Assembly: GCA_003427395.1 (NCBI GenBank)
Contig: BFEA01000006.1
Location: 258,666-293,302 of the forward strand
Direction: 5' to 3'
Source: Chara braunii
Taxonomy: Eukaryota > Streptophyta > Charophyceae > Charales > Characeae
DNA length: 34,637 nt
The notes under the pieces were generated by a model. The model was given only the letters and a program-made list of their open reading frames with translations, was not told the DNA's origin and searched no databases. The position numbers were made by a program, and so were the translations under genes. Within the stretch, counting starts at the first letter, position 1. The number at the start of each line of letters is the position of its first letter. Positions 10,231-21,300 of the stretch are shown piece by piece.

Positions 10231-10970
10231 NNNNNNNNNNNNNNNNNNNNNNNNNNNNNNNNNNNNNNNNNNNNNNNNNNNNNNNNNNNNNNNNNNNNNN
10301 NNNNNNNNNNNNNNNNNNNNNNNNNNNNNNNNNNNNNNNNNNNNNNNNNNNNNNNNNNNNNNNNNNNNNNNNNNNNNNNNNNNNNNNNNNNNNNNNNNNN
10401 NNNNNNNNNNNNNNNNNNNNNNNNNNNNNNNNNNNNNNNNNNNNNNNNNNNNNNNNNNNNNNNNNNNNNNNNNNNNNNNNNNNNNNNNNNNNNNNNNNNN
10501 NNNNNNNNNNNNNNNNNNNNNNNNNNNNNNNNNNNNNNNNNNNNNNNNNNNNNNNNNNNNNNNNNNNNNNNNNNNNNNNNNNNNNNNNNNNNNNNNNNNN
10601 NNNNNNNNNNNNNNNNNNNNNNNNNNNNNNNNNNNNNNNNNNNNNNNNNNNNNNNNNNNNNNNNNNNNNNNNNNNNNNNNNNNNNNNNNNNNNNNNNNNN
10701 NNNNNNNNNNNNNNNNNNNNNNNNNNNNNNNNNNNNNNNNNNNNNNNNNNNNNNNNNNNNNNNNNNNNNNNNNNNNNNNNNNNNNNNNNNNNNNNNNNNN
10801 NNNNNNNNNNNNNNNNNNNNNNNNNNNNNNNNNNNNNNNNNNNNNNNNNNNNNNNNNNNNNNNNNNNNNNNNNNNNNNNNNNNNNNNNNNNNNNNNNNNN
10901 NNNNNNNNNNNNNNNNNNNNNNNNNNNNNNNNNNNNNNNNNNNNNNNNNNNNNNNNNNNNNNNNNNNNNN
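10231..10970. other. Assembly gap, 740 Ns
   Basis: A run of N exactly where gag would end and pol would begin. A protease-RT-RNase H-integrase region needs about 3 kb, so the stated length either is an underestimate or the element lacks pol. Long reading frames that span this gap are meaningless. Confidence 0.98.
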
Positions 10971-13073
10971 TCGGGTGAGAACTTTTACTTTTTGGGATTG
11001 TGCGTACGTTTTGGGTTTGACTATCCACTCTTTAGGCTGACTTTAGGTTTGATTGAATGCAAGTGGAGACCTTGTAAGATTCGATTGTCCGTACACTAAC
11101 GTCCTTTTATTTTTGTCAGAATGGTCGGGATCGTTTTGTATATATCAGTCTTTTATGACTCATAAGGTATATTATACAAGGTATTTTGTTTCTGATTGGG
11201 ACCTGGAATTGTGATGATTTGAGGCTTGTGAGGATTTGAGATTCGAGATAATCTGATTTTCTCCTGAGAACCATCTTGGTATGTGGTTTTGATTTCCCTG
11301 GTTTACAGAATCGTGCACGTTCTGGTTGTCATTGACATTCTCACCATTGTGGCTTTGTGAGTGGAAATAAAGAAATGACGAAAAGACAATAAAGAAGTGT
11401 GCGAACCAAGGAGGGTCCAATAAAGTGAAGAAAGCATGATTATGAGTGAAAGATTTATGGGAGACTTGAAGAGTTCAGAAATTTATATGAAGAGAGTGGT
11501 TATGCCTGAAGGCAGCCTGAAGGCAGCCTAAGTGCATATTGGTTTCGTCTGGACTCATCTTCAAGTGGAAGATATATTAAAAGGATATATGGATAGTTCA
11601 TCCGTGAGTGAGAGGGTAACTGAGATATATTTATGGTTGATTCTCTTTCAAGTGGGAAGGGGTCTTAATACACTTTATGGAAGGTCCATCCTTGAGTGGC
11701 AGGGTGGCTTGAAAGATTTTTGTGGTATAAGAGTTTTATCCTCCTCCAGAATCGACAACTTCATTTTATTGGTTCTCAGCTGCCGGCGGGGGCGTCGTCT
11801 GCGGCGGGGAAACCCGCCAGATTCTGGGACCCCTCATGACTGGCCTTTGGTTGTGAGTCACAGGTGGCTTTGTGTGCGGCAGAGGGTAAGGAAAGAACCG
11901 CCAGAATCGACATCCCTGTTTGTTTAAGTCATATGGTAACCGGTGGAGGTGTCACCTGCGGCAGGGAAACCCGCCAGATTCAGGGACCCTTCACTTAGCC
12001 TGTTATGTGCTACAAACGGTATAGCGCGCGGCAATGATTTCCATGATTGAGAAAATTGAGTTGACTAATAGCCGGTGGGAGCGTCGTCTGCAGTAAAGGA
12101 GCCCACCTGATATTGGGGACCCTCCAATCGGCTGTAGTTTTTTGTTGGATGTGGTGTTGTCAATGAGTATGAAATAAGTTGATTTTATTTGGAAGAAGAT
12201 TATGAGAGTTTGCTCACTGAGCAAAGCTTATGAATGAGATTGATAAAAGGTATGATGAAAACGAAGAACCCTACTCATAACAGTAGGATTTATGAGCAAA
12301 AGGGGTGACTCTTTTTTATTTTGAAGAATGAATGAATACCCCTACCCGCTCATTTGGTGAGTGACTAAAGTAAGTGGTTTCTGTGTGACAATAAGGACTG
12401 AGAGAATGGGCTTAACGGGGCCCTACCCATAAGGTACATTTCTGGCATGTATGATGGGGTCAACCACCCTAATCTTCCAGATTAACTAAGAGATTGGGAT
12501 GTTTGATTAATCCCCACAATAGAATGTTCCTTTTAAAAAAGAGCTCGAAAAATAGTGTATAGATCAATTGAGTTGAGTGATTGATGTGTGAAAAGAAAAG
12601 AGTTTAAATGAAGATCGAGATCCTAAATTTTGACCCACCACTAAGTTTGAGTTTTAGCTAGTGGTAGGGTGATCAGGGTGTCCGGCGCGATAAAACATTG
12701 TTCAAAGAGACCGGAAGTGGTGTAGTCTTAAGTTTGGTTTTTTACGGCTTCCTGTCCGTGATCATAGCTGGTGAAAAGTGGTTTTATCCACCTTGTTGAG
12801 TTAGAGGTTGAAACGTGTCTTTGCCTAGCCGATTGTTCGGCTATTGTAGATTTCTATTTCCGGTTAGGAATTAAAATGATATATTTGACCATTGACTTTG
12901 GTCCAGTTCTTATGAGGAATCAAGGCCTGGAGTAGACACAACTAAGTGACCGTTTTAATCGAGTTAAAAACTGACGAAATTATCATGCATTTCTTCCAAG
13001 GACTAAATTTGGACGGTATTTGTCATGACTGTCTGTTGCGACGAGGACGTCGCTTAATAGGGTCCGGGAGGAC
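10971..13073 (+). other. 3' internal region of the element, no pol visible
   Basis: No reverse transcriptase, RNase H, integrase or chromodomain motif is seen in any frame. The reading frame 11532-11927 (131 codons) has no recognisable content and overlaps a GC-rich repeat. Hairpins include ACCACTA/TAGTGGT (12637-12665) and TAGCCGA/TCGGCTA (12826-12843). The last bases before the 3' LTR (about 13060-13073) include a weak purine run, GGGAGGA, which could be a decayed polypurine tract. Confidence 0.6.
11782..12127 (+). repeat. Three degenerate copies of a 55-bp GC-rich repeat
   Basis: Copies start at 11782, 11940 and 12071. Each reads approximately GCCGGYGGGRGYGTCGTCTG, then a GGCGGGGAAACCCGCC-type hairpin and a GGGACCC(T/C)TC end. 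The first copy has a perfect GGCGGG/CCCGCC stem with a GAAA loop; the third has lost the stem. Spacing is about 130-160 bp. Confidence 0.7.
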
Positions 13074-14247
13074 TGTCGTACCAAATACCCTTACAAGGGT
13101 ATATGGCGTGTGTTTTGCAATCCACGTCGGTGCGGTCTCGTCCGAAACTAACGGCGCACTCGAGGGCGACAGTTAAGTCCTTGCCCAGGTGAGCGGCACG
13201 CGCTGTGTGTCAACGGCGGGGTGCAACCGCGACAGGCCTAGGTGTGCGCGGTGTTGCCGGCCAGCGGGACGCGCAACCCCTAGTCCCCTTACTTTTTTGT
13301 GATTGCCCCGTGTTTATACTTATTTTATTTTATTGTTTTAGCGTGCCGTCATAATTTTCTGCATGTTCGGGATGATGGCGAATTCCTTTGCCCTGCCCGG
13401 CTTGAAAAACGCGGGCCGGGGAGTTCAACGTGCACGCGAGTCGGTGGGTGATTAGTCCACAAGGCGGAAGAAACGTGAGTGGCGGGAACCCTTTGCGGGT
13501 TCACCATCCGCCACCCACGATCTGTTGTGAGATGTTTGAGTGTGTGCGTGCCCATTGGAACACATAAGACGATGAATTATGTCTGAAGTTGGGCGGGACC
13601 AGCGGGCACCGGTAGGAGGCTGGCGCAGTTTTAGTTGCGTGGTAGGATGTCACAACAGCAAGCCACATGCAACCTGCCATCAAGTTCTTATTTGAATATG
13701 TGCTACTACCACCAAGACCTGCACTAGGACCGACCTCACCGAGACTCGAGCCGCAGGCTCCGCAGCGGGTCAGGGGCCCATTGTGAGAGGACCACTTGCC
13801 TCCCGCTATGCGCAGTGAGAATTTTTTAGTAGGGGCATGCCGCTAGGACCCGAAGGATGGTGAGTTGGGCATGGTCCAGCGGGCCACGGGTGCTGTGGGG
13901 AGGCTTGCAGCTATACTGCTGCAGCCGTTCGTCAGACTCATATACGGGCGGGGACTCCCTGGATCGTCCAGTGACACATACAATCCCATTTTTTTCCCCG
14001 GATGGTCAAAGTCGTTCAACAGCCTAGCTGCTGGACTGTAGAACAGCGCACTGTGACCAGGGTCAGTGCGTAGCTCCACTACGCAGAAGTAAAGTCAGAC
14101 AGCGGTTGGGAGACTTGACGCAGATAACCACAAAGTTGTGAAGAGGGGGAACGAATCTTGACAGGACTTTGCGGTGGATGCATGTTGAAGATGAGTGAGA
14201 CACGGCGGAAACGAGGAAAACGAGGTGAGGAAAGAAAAAAATGTCGA

Positions 14248-14279
14248 CCTCACCCGTTTCTTGATGAAAACGGGTGAGG
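14248..14279 (+). other. Hairpin in left half of 3' LTR, 12-bp perfect stem
   Basis: CCTCACCCGTTT and AAACGGGTGAGG pair perfectly around the loop CTTGATGA. The 5' LTR counterpart at 1547-1570 keeps the loop and 8 bp of the stem. Confidence 0.75.
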
Positions 14280-15752
14280 AAATATTCGTTTCTGGGTTTT
14301 CAGTGCCTGCGAATCGATTGGTGGAGTCGGATTGGTGTTGCGCGGAGCTATGGCGGAGAGGGAAGGAGATGGGAGCAAAATTGTAATAACTCGGTCATTT
14401 GTTGACCGTTTTCGGTGACTTAAGATGCTAAACTGGGGTTTTGGGGTACCTCAAATCGAATGGCGCTGACGGAATTAGCAGCAAAGTAATAGTTATGGCG
14501 CTGTAAGGAATACAGGCTGCGTGAGGGAGAAGCAATTTCGGAACTGCAAATGAATCTATCTGTGTTCTAACCGAAAGTTCATTCTCTGTTTATACAATTG
14601 ATAAGCAGAGGAGTGGCCACGTTGTTGGCACCTGTAGGCTTTATCCTGATCGTGCCCCTCCTCATATCGGCCCCGACGATCGTGCTTGCATCGAGATGTC
14701 AACTGCTGCTTAGTGATAGTCATGGGGGAGCATTCCGTTTCTGCGTTGGTCAACCCCCTCCCTCCTCTCGAAGTGGTGGCAACCACCGTTCTACCGGTCA
14801 TTCTTGATTGGAAGCAACCACAGCCGCCGTCTGTTGTGGGGAAGTTAGTGCCGGTTGTAGTTTTGAGTTCAGTGACACCTGCATTTGGCCGAGATCGCAG
14901 CCAGATATAACTATTGGCCGTTATGAGTGAAGGATGGGGAGGAGATGCAGTTGAAACTTCTGTGTGGCTTTCGTCGTCATGTCCTTCTGTCGGATGGTGC
15001 TTGTCTACTGTTGCACTGTTCGTGACCCTTGTGTCGTCGGCCAGATTCAGCTAAGGATGAGTGTTCATTGGCAATGGGTTTTTCCTTGGTTCCGGGGTAT
15101 GTACATCTAATAGATATCAGGGGTAGCTTCGTGCTTATCAGGCATGCGTGAACGGAGAGTGAAAGAATGGTGAGGGTCGTTTTGAGTCGGGCGGAGTGAT
15201 GGGGTTGAAGCCCGGCCGTTTCCGGATGAAACCGGGTAGGAGATGGTATTAACTGTAGGTTCTGAAGTAGGTGATTGAGATAATGGAGTTAGATTTTGAC
15301 TTATGATACAGGTAGGGACAGTGGGAAGGGGAGTGAGGTGACTCCGTGTTCTCGGAGCAGGGGGTGCGTGGCTGCAAACAAAGGGAGAATGCATTTACTT
15401 GGGAGGATTGGTGAGGCGAGAGAGACTGAAAGTGTTCTTGCGATGGGTTGTGAGGCACAAAGAAAAGCCAAAAGTGAAGTGCAGTGTTCTCGATGAACAC
15501 AGCGAGTGAACGGGCACAGTGGTGGTCACAGGGTGTCATGATGAGCTTAGTTCAACCCACCACCAAAGTGTCTGAGTGTGCCCAAGGCCAGATAGTTGAT
15601 CATGTCTGTAGTAGAGATGGACGTGAGCGTGAGAAAGACAACGGGGAGTTGAGGAGGTAAGGAAAAGAATCGAAGAAGAAAGGAAGGATGATGTTTACTC
15701 GGTCAAGGCAGTCTTATAACTGACAATTGCCATAATGAATAACTTTGGGGAA

Positions 15753-16780
15753 GTCAACCTTTTTTTGGACACTGGCTTAGAGATAGACATAGGTTTGGCT
15801 ATCAAGAGAGTCATGAGTGAGAATGTGTCTTGGAGATTTGATCTTCATACATTGACGATTTAGCTTGGGCATTGACATGTCGTATGATACAGGTCTTCTT
15901 TGGACATTCGATCCAGGATTTGGACTAAGTTTCAGCTTGATCCCACGAGGATCGTTTTATGTTATCACTGATTATAGGTCGTTTGGTTGACCACCGACTT
16001 GTCGGCTCACGACACAACTTTGCTTATACCTGTACCTCAACTTGATTGCCTTAGCCTTGAGATTTGATATGTTTTTTTGAGGGTTTTAACCAGATTTCTT
16101 TTAAATGGTCATTATAAAGAACTTATGAGATTTATGGAGATTTCAACTATGACTGGGGCTTGAGTATGCGAGGCGTGGTATGAGTTACAGGAAACAATAA
16201 AGTTGACCACATTGGTGTATGGCAATATGGCTATTGTGTGTGTCTGTGTTTTATGCAGGTTAGTATTTGGAGCTTGATATATGAGCCGTACTTTGGAGAC
16301 AGTGAGAATGACAACCATGTGACGCACGATCTGCACACCTGATGGGTTTATGTTTTCTCCTTTTTTTATCTTATCTCGAGTTCTGATTTGATATATAAGT
16401 GTGGGGTTGTTTATTTATTTATTGATTGATTTTGCATGTTAATTTTGATAGTTGGACTTTGTAATTTGTGGCAGCCGTCAAAGTCAAACCCCTTGACTTC
16501 TTTCCAGACCCTATAAAAGATGATTGNCACCACAGGTATGAACCTGTGTACCACCCACTCTCCACAGGGTGCAAAAGAGGGTGTGGTTTTCAGCCGCACT
16601 TGGCGGTTGTCCAGCGTCGAGAGATCAATCCCTCAAGGCGCGTGTCAGCCGATACTTGAGTGGCGAAATGCGACCCTCGAGATTACCGAGGACCGCATGA
16701 GTATGGGTACTACATAGTACGCCATCATTGTGACTGCTTGCGTATGCTTGGGAAGCCATCTGAAGGGACCTATAGGCAAA
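15753..16780 (+). repeat. Near-identical, out-of-order copy of 5' LTR segment (probable assembly artefact)
   Basis: 15753-16750 equals 5746-6743 at a constant offset of 10007. I see one base difference (C at 6678, A at 16685). It includes the single N (6520 and 16527) and a deletion of about 26 bp just before it, which the true 3' LTR counterpart (18962-19986) does not have. The rest of the two LTRs differ by several percent to about 11%. The right edge is also odd: a 22-base word, GGAAGCCATCTGAAGGGACC plus TA, occurs at 16751 and again, with one extra A, at 16860. Gap filling with the wrong LTR copy explains all of this best. Confidence 0.85.
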
Positions 16781-17459
16781 CAGTGACAACTGGGTCGGGG
16801 AAACGATGTGTGATCCGAGAGAATGGTCAGGCTGCGAAAGAGGGTTACCACTGCGGCTTGGAAAGCCATCTGAAGGGACCTATTCTGCTTGTTGATTATA
16901 TTTTTCAGTCATCTTAGTGACGTTTGACTGCAGCTCGCCTGTTCTTATTGCGGTTTGGCCGCCATTGTGGGGCCCTCAGGCGCTGAACGAATCAAGGTCC
17001 TCTCTCTCGAGTCTGAGTGCACCACTCTGGGATCTGAGAGTCTCAAACCTACCTTCTTACTGTAAGTCTAGTCTTTTGGTTCTGAGAGGAAGGAGGCAGG
17101 CGGGATTGCATTTCGTAGGACCTCATCAAGACTCTGTGGGGAGTCTGCCCACCGATTGCGAGAACTCTGTCGGAACCTAGGCGAGATTCTGGAGGCAGGG
17201 AACTATCAGGTATATCCTTTTCTATCTGTATGACCCCATATTACCCCTGTTTGCCTACTTCCCTTTTATTTAACTGACGTATGCATATGTGTCCCTATAA
17301 CTTTGCTTTTTTCCATGACTTAATCAGATTGAATGGAAGGAATGTGTGAGAGTGAAGTTTAAGTTTTATCTTTATTTTGACTGAAATCAGACTAAGGGAT
17401 GAACTGGAGGAAGGTGGGAGGAAGGCAGACTGCATGCGTTTGACTGGGTCAACCAAAGA

Positions 17460-18054
17460 CTGGGCATTGTTTCTAAGCTGAATGGCCCAGGGCTATGTTT
17501 ATTTGACTGTTTTCTGAGTTGAATGGCCGTGTTGCTATATTTATTTTTTGAGGGTTTGCCTGTTTTGAAGGGTTTAAGTTTTTGTTTTGTTCTGAGTGAG
17601 GATTTTGGTCAAAGGCTGAGCATTGTTTCTAAACTGAATGGTTTAGCCTGAAAACCACGCACATAAGTATAAACTTAGTATAAGAGAAAGTATTTTACTT
17701 ATATTTGCATGTGAACTAACAGCTGGGCATTGTTTCCAAGACGAATGGTCCAGCGTTAAGCTATATCACTAAGAAGAGAAGGGAAATTACATAGTATACT
17801 TGGAAGTAATTTGGGCAAGTTGAACATTGTTTTCAAGCCGGATGGTTCAATCCCCTGCCCATATTTGCATTTCTTTCGAGAACAAAGTCAGAGATCTATT
17901 AAATTCTGGATATTAATCAGTTCAAGACGACAAGGCATTGTTTTCAAGCCGAATGGTCTAGTCAAATGCCCAAAGAAGAGAGAAGTAGTAGTGCAATCTG
18001 TTCGTGTATATCTTAAAGCACGCTGGACATTGTTTCCAAGTCGAATGGTCTAGC
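17460..18054 (+). repeat. Array of stem-loops with conserved loop and variable arms (3' LTR)
   Basis: Counterpart of 4202-4820. Stems include CTGGGC/GCCCAG (17460-17465, 17485-17490), GCTGGGC/GTCCAGC (near 17722, one G-U), TTGAAC/GTTCAA (17820-17825, 17845-17850) and GCTGGAC/GTCTAGC (18022-18028, 18048-18054, one G-U). Loops stay close to ATTGTTTCCAAGNCGAATG. The second copy is degraded. Confidence 0.8.
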
Positions 18055-18365
18055 ATTGTGCCGTATGTAAGTTGGGTATAAGGATTAAATCATCTGAGGG
18101 TTTCATGAACTATCTTATATAAAGTGACTTGGGGCTGGTGAGAGTACTTACGTTTGTGGTTTGGCCTTCATATGGATGAGTGAGATTACTACCTGGTCAA
18201 AGTTTCAGTTTGACAGGTAGTTGCTTTAGATGCTCGCCACGTGGTAGAGTCATAGGAGTTAGTTTCAATTCCTGCATTTTCTAAGCTAAGTCTATTTTTA
18301 CTTAGGTCGATTTCTGCATTTTCTAGGATTTTTTATTATATTTGGTTTTGTATAAATTTTGGTAA

Positions 18366-18925
18366 GGCACTTTCTCTACGGGAAGCGCTGCCGAAATTTT
18401 TACAAAACCAAGGATTTAGTCCAATTTTGTCTTTTCAAAGTTCAGTTTGTCTGACTTTTATATACGACTTAGTAAAAATTTAGAAAGTCTCCGTTTCTAA
18501 AGGGAGTGTTGCCCAAATTATTGCTAAATTCAGGGAGTTAAATAAAATTGGACCTTGAGAAGTCAAAGTATTTTTTTTTAGCTTAGCTTTGTATAAATTT
18601 TAGTAAGTTGCTTTCTCTACGCGCTGCCGAAATTTATGCAAATCCAAAGAGTTTGTCAAAATTTGACTTTTCAAAGTTCAACTTGTCTGATTTTATATAT
18701 GACATAGTAAAAATCTGGAAAGTCTCATTTTCTAAAGGGAGTGCTGCCCAAATTTTTGCTAATTCAGGAAGTTAGACAAAATTTGACTTTGGAAGGCTGA
18801 AGATTATTTATGTTTTCATATTTAGGCTGATATAATTTTTGGAAAGACACTTTTCCTACGGGAAGCGCTGCTGAAATTTTCTTAGTTTAGAGGAGATAGA
18901 TTATATTTCGACAGGTGGCGACTCT
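18366..18925 (+). repeat. Five tandem units of about 120 bp (3' LTR)
   Basis: Same alternating GGGAAGCGCTGCCGAAATTT and GGGAGTGNTGCCCAAATTT cores as at 5120-5700, with units near 18379, 18501, 18620, 18739 and 18861. Confidence 0.78.
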
Positions 18926-20635
18926 GGTGATCCACTCTGTACGGGGGAGATTCTGTCATAGGTCAACCTTTCTTTGGACACTGGCTTAGAGATAGACCTA
19001 GGCTTGGCTACAAGGAGAGTCTTGAGTGAGAACGTGTCGTGGGGATTTGATCTTCATACATTGACGATTTAGCTTGGACATTGACATGTCGTATGATACA
19101 GTTCTGCTTTGGATATTCGATCCAGGATTTGGACTAAGTTTCAGCTTTGATCCCACGAGGATCGTTTTCTGTTATCACTGATAACAGGTCGGTTGGTTGA
19201 CCTCCGACTTGTCGGTTCACGACACAACTTTGCTTATACCTGTAACTCAACTTGATTGCCTTAGCCATGAGATTTGATATGTTTCTTTGAGAGTTTTAAC
19301 CAGATTTCTTTTAAATGGTCATTATAATGAACTTATGAGATTTATGGAGATTTGGACTATGACTGAGGCTTGAGTATGCGAGGCGTGGTATGAGTTACAG
19401 GGAACAGTAAAGTTGATCGCATTGGTGTATGGTAATGTGACTATTGTGTGTGTCTATGTTTTATGCAGGTTAGTATTTGGAGCTTGATATATGAGTCGTA
19501 CTTTGGAGACAGTGAGAACGACAACCATGTGACGCACGATCTGCATACCTGATGGTTTTATGTTTTCTCCTTCTTTTATCTTATCTCGAGTTCTGATTTG
19601 ATATATAAGTGTGGGGATGTTTATTTATTTGTCGATTGATTTTGCTTGTTAATTTTGATAGTTGGACGTTGTAATCCGTGGCAGTCGTCAAAGTCAAACC
19701 CCTTGACTTCTTTCCAGACCCTGGATGCGAGAGCTGGCATTTAGGGCTATAAGAGACGATTGTCACCACAGGTGTGAACCTGTGTACCACCCACTCTCCG
19801 CAGGGTGTAAAAGAGGGTGTGGTTTTCAACCGCACTTGGAGGTTGTCTAGCGTCGAGAGATCAGTCCCTCAAGGCGCGTGTCAGCCGACACTTGAGTGTC
19901 GAAATACGAACCTCGAGATTACCGAGGACCGAATGAGTATGGGTACTATATAGTACGCCATCATTGCGACTGCTTGCGTATGCTTGCATTGCGAGTCCAT
20001 ATAATTTAGCCCTGTGTCCGCGAGGTTTTTATACTAAGTCTCGCGCGGGACACCTATCTGATTTCCATGTCGGAAAGTTATGGGATGGCTACTAAGGGAC
20101 TTGGAGTGTTGTCGCGTTGTTTGTTCTGTGTCGTTCTGTATATGTATGTATATGTGTATGTGTTTTTATTTTTATATTCTTTATAGTGGTGTGCGCGCGG
20201 CGTGTTGGATGCGTCATAGTCGACCGACGACGAGTCACGCTTGGGACCTCAGCCCCCCAAGGAGTCGGTTCATGTGCGGGTTCGATAGAGGTGTATTACC
20301 GCTCGTACCCCCTATGCTATTGTGAACGAGAAACGCCCTTGGCTGGTCCACTGCTGCGATTGCAGCTGATTAGCTTTCGTATTGTGGACTGGTAGCTTGG
20401 CGGGGATACACCCACCGAAGGGAGGTGACAACTCCCGTAAGGTGGAGGTAAGTTGTGCCTCGCGTAGGCCCTATCCTGTCGTAGGGGCTCGCGAGAGGTG
20501 TGGTTGCCGCACTCGGCTGGAGCGGCTTGTGGAAGCTCCATATATATTCGCGATAAGGATCAGTCCAACTCCTGCGTGTCGTGGCCGGGAGGATCCCGCC
20601 TCGTTTCGTGCGGTGCCGGACCGATGCGCTCGACA

Positions 20636-20690
20636 GTGGGGTTCCTTGTGTGTGTGTTGTTCATATTGCATTGCAAAAACCTGCCACCTC
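20636..20690. repeat. Right flank of the element: continuation of the target tandem repeat
   Basis: GTGGGGTTCCTTGTGTGTG...TTGTTCATATTGCATTGC matches the uninterrupted repeat unit at about 205-255 (GTGGGGGGTTTAATGTGTG...TTGTTCGTATTGCATTGC). This shows the pre-insertion sequence and confirms the LTR end at 20635. Confidence 0.7.
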
Positions 20691-20696
20691 TCTCTC

Positions 20697-20697
<1 letters not shown>

Positions 20698-20747
<50 letters not shown>
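20698..20747. repeat. (CTAT)n microsatellite
   Basis: About twelve tetranucleotide units, preceded by a short CT run and followed by TTTCTCGATCTCCC. Confidence 0.95.
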
Positions 20748-20751
<4 letters not shown>

Positions 20752-20766
20752 CGATCTCCCGACTGC

Positions 20767-20768
<2 letters not shown>

Positions 20769-20827
<59 letters not shown>

Positions 20828-20861
20828 GTCTCTTATACACATCTAGATGTGTATAAGAGAC

Positions 20862-20928
<67 letters not shown>
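20769..20928. repeat. (CT)n microsatellite split by an adapter sequence
   Basis: CT dinucleotides at 20769-20825 and 20864-20928, separated only by the 38-bp transposon-end pair. The real tract length is unknown. Ser-Leu repeat reading frames across it are spurious. Confidence 0.95.
20826..20863. other. Nextera mate-pair junction (Tn5 mosaic-end pair), sequencing artefact
   Basis: CTGTCTCTTATACACATCT (20826-20844) followed directly by its reverse complement AGATGTGTATAAGAGACAG (20845-20863). This is exactly the duplicated 19-bp Tn5 mosaic end left at the circularisation point of Nextera mate-pair libraries. It is not genomic; an untrimmed read was used to close a gap in (CT)n. Bases to its left and right may not be adjacent in the genome. 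Confidence 0.98.
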
Positions 20929-20930
<2 letters not shown>

Positions 20931-21166
20931 AATCGCTCCTGCCCGACTTCTTGCATGGTGTCCTTGTTGTTGTTGTTTATATTTTTTTCGTCCGTGTTTT
21001 TTTGTTTTCCTTTTTGTGTTTGGACTATTTATGGATTTATGTGTGTCATCCTTCCACAGAGGCTATGAAACTTTTTCCGAACAAGTTTCACACGGTTGGG
21101 AACTGAGGGCCAAATAACACCACAAAAACACGCAATTTTGCAGGACCGGCCAGCAGTACAGAACCG

Positions 21167-21167
<1 letters not shown>

Positions 21168-21229
<62 letters not shown>

Positions 21230-21281
21230 CACACACACACTCGACAACCGATCATGTACCGATTTTTTTTTTTTTTTTTTT
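21168..21281. repeat. (CA)n microsatellite and T19 run
   Basis: CA dinucleotides at about 21168-21240 with one AAAC interruption near 21212, then a run of 19 T at 21263-21281. Confidence 0.93.
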
Positions 21282-21300
21282 AAAGCATAATAATTAATAG

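Larger units (their letters stand above)
367..20635 (+). mobile_element. Very large decayed LTR retrotransposon (Ty3-type gag, no visible pol)
   Basis: Two direct repeats of about 7 kb (367-7391 and 13074-20635) flank an internal region of about 5.7 kb that begins with a tRNA-Asp primer-binding site and carries a gag-like reading frame. Both LTRs start TGTCG; the 3' copy ends CGACA and the 5' copy CGATA, giving the usual short terminal inverted repeat TG...CA. The first 215 bp of the LTRs differ by roughly 11% by eye, so the insertion is old. No protease, reverse transcriptase, RNase H or integrase sequence is visible in what is assembled; a 740-N gap interrupts the internal region. A clean target-site duplication is not evident (TCTGG on the left, GTGGG on the right), but the flanks rejoin into one tandem repeat. 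It is either a non-autonomous (LARD-like) element or one whose pol lies in an undersized gap. Confidence 0.85.
13074..20635 (+). repeat. 3' long terminal repeat, containing a misplaced block
   Basis: Starts TGTCG at 13074 and ends CGACA at 20635. It is collinear with the 5' LTR in two parts: 13074-15752 matches 367 to about 3075, and about 16781-20635 matches 3533-7391. The roughly 460 bp expected between them are missing and a 998-bp copy of 5746-6743 sits there instead. Without that swap the length would be about 7.0 kb, equal to the 5' LTR. It carries its own stem-loop array (17460-18054) and five 120-bp units (18366-18925). Confidence 0.88.

Noticed and set aside
10072-11099. Long open frames across the N run.
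   Set aside because: They are open only because N cannot encode a stop.
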